Of a stretch of DNA of 64,000 nucleotides, positions 63,438 through 64,000 are shown one piece after another (within the stretch, counting starts at the first letter, position 1; every line of letters begins with the position of its first letter). The stretch covers positions 87,837 to 151,836 of the forward strand of contig JBJKZD010000003.1 in NCBI GenBank assembly GCA_045560765.1, written 5' to 3'. A model generated the notes under the pieces. It was not told where the DNA came from. It did no database searches and saw only the letters and a program-made list of their open reading frames with translations. Both the position numbers and the translations under genes were made by a program. Origin of the DNA: UBA9926 sp913064795 (lineage in GTDB: Bacteria > Pseudomonadota > Gammaproteobacteria > Pseudomonadales > Azotimanducaceae).

Positions 63438-64000
63438 TTAGGGCATCCGTTGCTCGATGTATTCAGCAATTGCCTCGGGGGTTTCTCTCGCAGCACCAGT
63501 TCCAATTGCGCCAGCGATCAAAGAATCGCCCGAAAACCCAAAGAGACTACGAATCAGCAATAAACCATCGGTTAGCGCCTTAGCATCGCCATCACCGTCA
63601 ATATCTAATTCATCTTTAGAAATTTCGAGGAAACTCGAAATGTCTGCCGCATCCGTACGATCAGCAGAACCACCAATGGCTCCAGCAGTCAGCGAGTCAC
63701 CGCTGAAGCCGAACAGGTGCCTAATCACGATTAGTCCGTCAGTCAACGCCTTAGCGTCACCATCGTTATCAATATCCCAGCTAAAGCACCCAGGACACGA
63801 TCCAGCGCTAAGCGGGTCCGTCCCTGCTTTAGCCTCTTCCTCATCACTGAAACCGTCGTTGTCGTCATCCGCGTCAGCATTGTCACCAATGCCATCTTCG
63901 TCGGCATCTGATGTTTCAGTAGCATCCAGTGGAAACGCATCTTCGCTATCGTCGAATCCATCGTTGTCATCGTCGGTGTCGCTATTGTCTCCTATGCCAT
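63438..64000 (-). CDS. C-terminus of a Ca-binding protein with TSP3 and dockerin-like repeats (partial)
   Basis: The frame ending at 63438 stays open to the right edge, so the start lies outside. From N to C it shows thrombospondin type 3-like acidic repeats (DADEDGIGDNADADDDNDGF), then a short cysteine pair (GSCPGCFSW), then two dockerin-like units of about 50 residues: each has an acidic calcium loop (DNDGD or DGDGD), KALTDGL and LFGFSGDSL..AGAIG. The tail is typical of cell-surface or secreted proteins of marine gammaproteobacteria. The frame 63743-63970 on this strand is out of register and not real. Confidence 0.85.
   Translation of the reverse strand, partial: GIGDNSDTDDDNDGFDDSEDAFPLDATETSDADEDGIGDNADADDDNDGFSDEEEAKAGTDPLSAGSCPGCFSWDIDNDGDAKALTDGLIVIRHLFGFSGDSLTAGAIGGSADRTDAADISSFLEISKDELDIDGDGDAKALTDGLLLIRSLFGFSGDSLIAGAIGTGAARETPEAIAEYIEQRMP

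Noticed and set aside
63743..63970. 75-codon minus-strand frame rich in Met/Thr
   Set aside because: It is the out-of-register reading of the acidic TSP3 repeats; the correct frame runs unbroken from 63438 to the right edge.

Overview
The window reads as chromosome of a marine-type Gammaproteobacterium; the order cannot be fixed from this sequence alone. Supporting this are the nudJ-mnmA-hflD-purB gene order known from E. coli and pseudomonads, clpS next to rluE, ThrH, CysB, a six-gene TtpC-type TonB system and a PilY1 pilus-tip protein. Two features are more usual in Alphaproteobacteria: a SAM-II riboswitch in front of metA and a serC of the second (alphaproteobacterial) type. I saw no rRNA, tRNA, insertion sequence, prophage or CRISPR array. 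Coding density is high and many genes overlap by 1-8 bp. GTG and TTG starts are frequent (rluE, moaD, nudJ, tctB, gor, leuB, the MATE pump, the C39/ABC gene, pilY1).

Layout. 1-7.7 kb: clpS, rluE, the moaCDE molybdopterin block, then nudJ-mnmA-hflD-purB followed by a multidomain acetyltransferase. 7.8-13.8 kb (minus strand): methylcitrate-cycle genes prpB and prpC with an RraA/HMG-aldolase family gene, then thrH, cysB and a cytosolic 5'-nucleotidase. 13.9-19.3 kb (plus): a tightly overlapping run of a VWA protein, a membrane J-domain protein, an eroded acyl-CoA-dehydrogenase-like protein, a HAD phosphatase, an omega-aminotransferase and a short-chain dehydrogenase. 19.3-22.5 kb: SAM-II riboswitch, metA, a MATE pump and a convergent dehydrogenase. 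22.7-27.2 kb: HlyD-type adaptor plus a C39-peptidase/ABC exporter whose ATPase motifs have decayed, and a convergent nucleotide-carrier-like protein. 27.3-32.4 kb: serC, a frameshifted tctC, tctB, tctA and rsgA in one overlapping run.

32.8-37.9 kb (minus) is a complete DUF3450-TtpC-ExbB-ExbD-TonB-TPR operon with a near-consensus promoter and a strong terminator. 38.7-47.1 kb (minus) holds a glutathione S-transferase, a dienelactone hydrolase, an M16C peptidase coupled to an AGCS amino-acid symporter, a DUF429 gene and glutathione reductase. 47.2-50.1 kb (plus) holds a DOMON-like gene coupled to a NamZ/DUF1343 muramidase, then leuB. 50.6-56.9 kb (minus) is a very long pilY1 with N-terminal Ig/cadherin-like repeats, followed by a small exported protein. 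57.6-64 kb holds a 52-residue membrane protein, a DUF3806 protein, a PncC-nucleotidyltransferase fusion, a glycerophosphodiesterase, a DUF2058 gene with a displaced C-terminus, a Rieske oxygenase, and the C-terminal end of a Ca-binding TSP3/dockerin-like protein that runs off the right edge.

The most notable items are the exporter with an intact C39 peptidase but a dead ATPase domain, the PncC-nucleotidyltransferase fusion, the extended PilY1, the SAM-II/metA leader, a hairpin-rich intergenic segment near 38.3 kb, and two genes (tctC, DUF2058) that one extra base each appears to have put out of frame.
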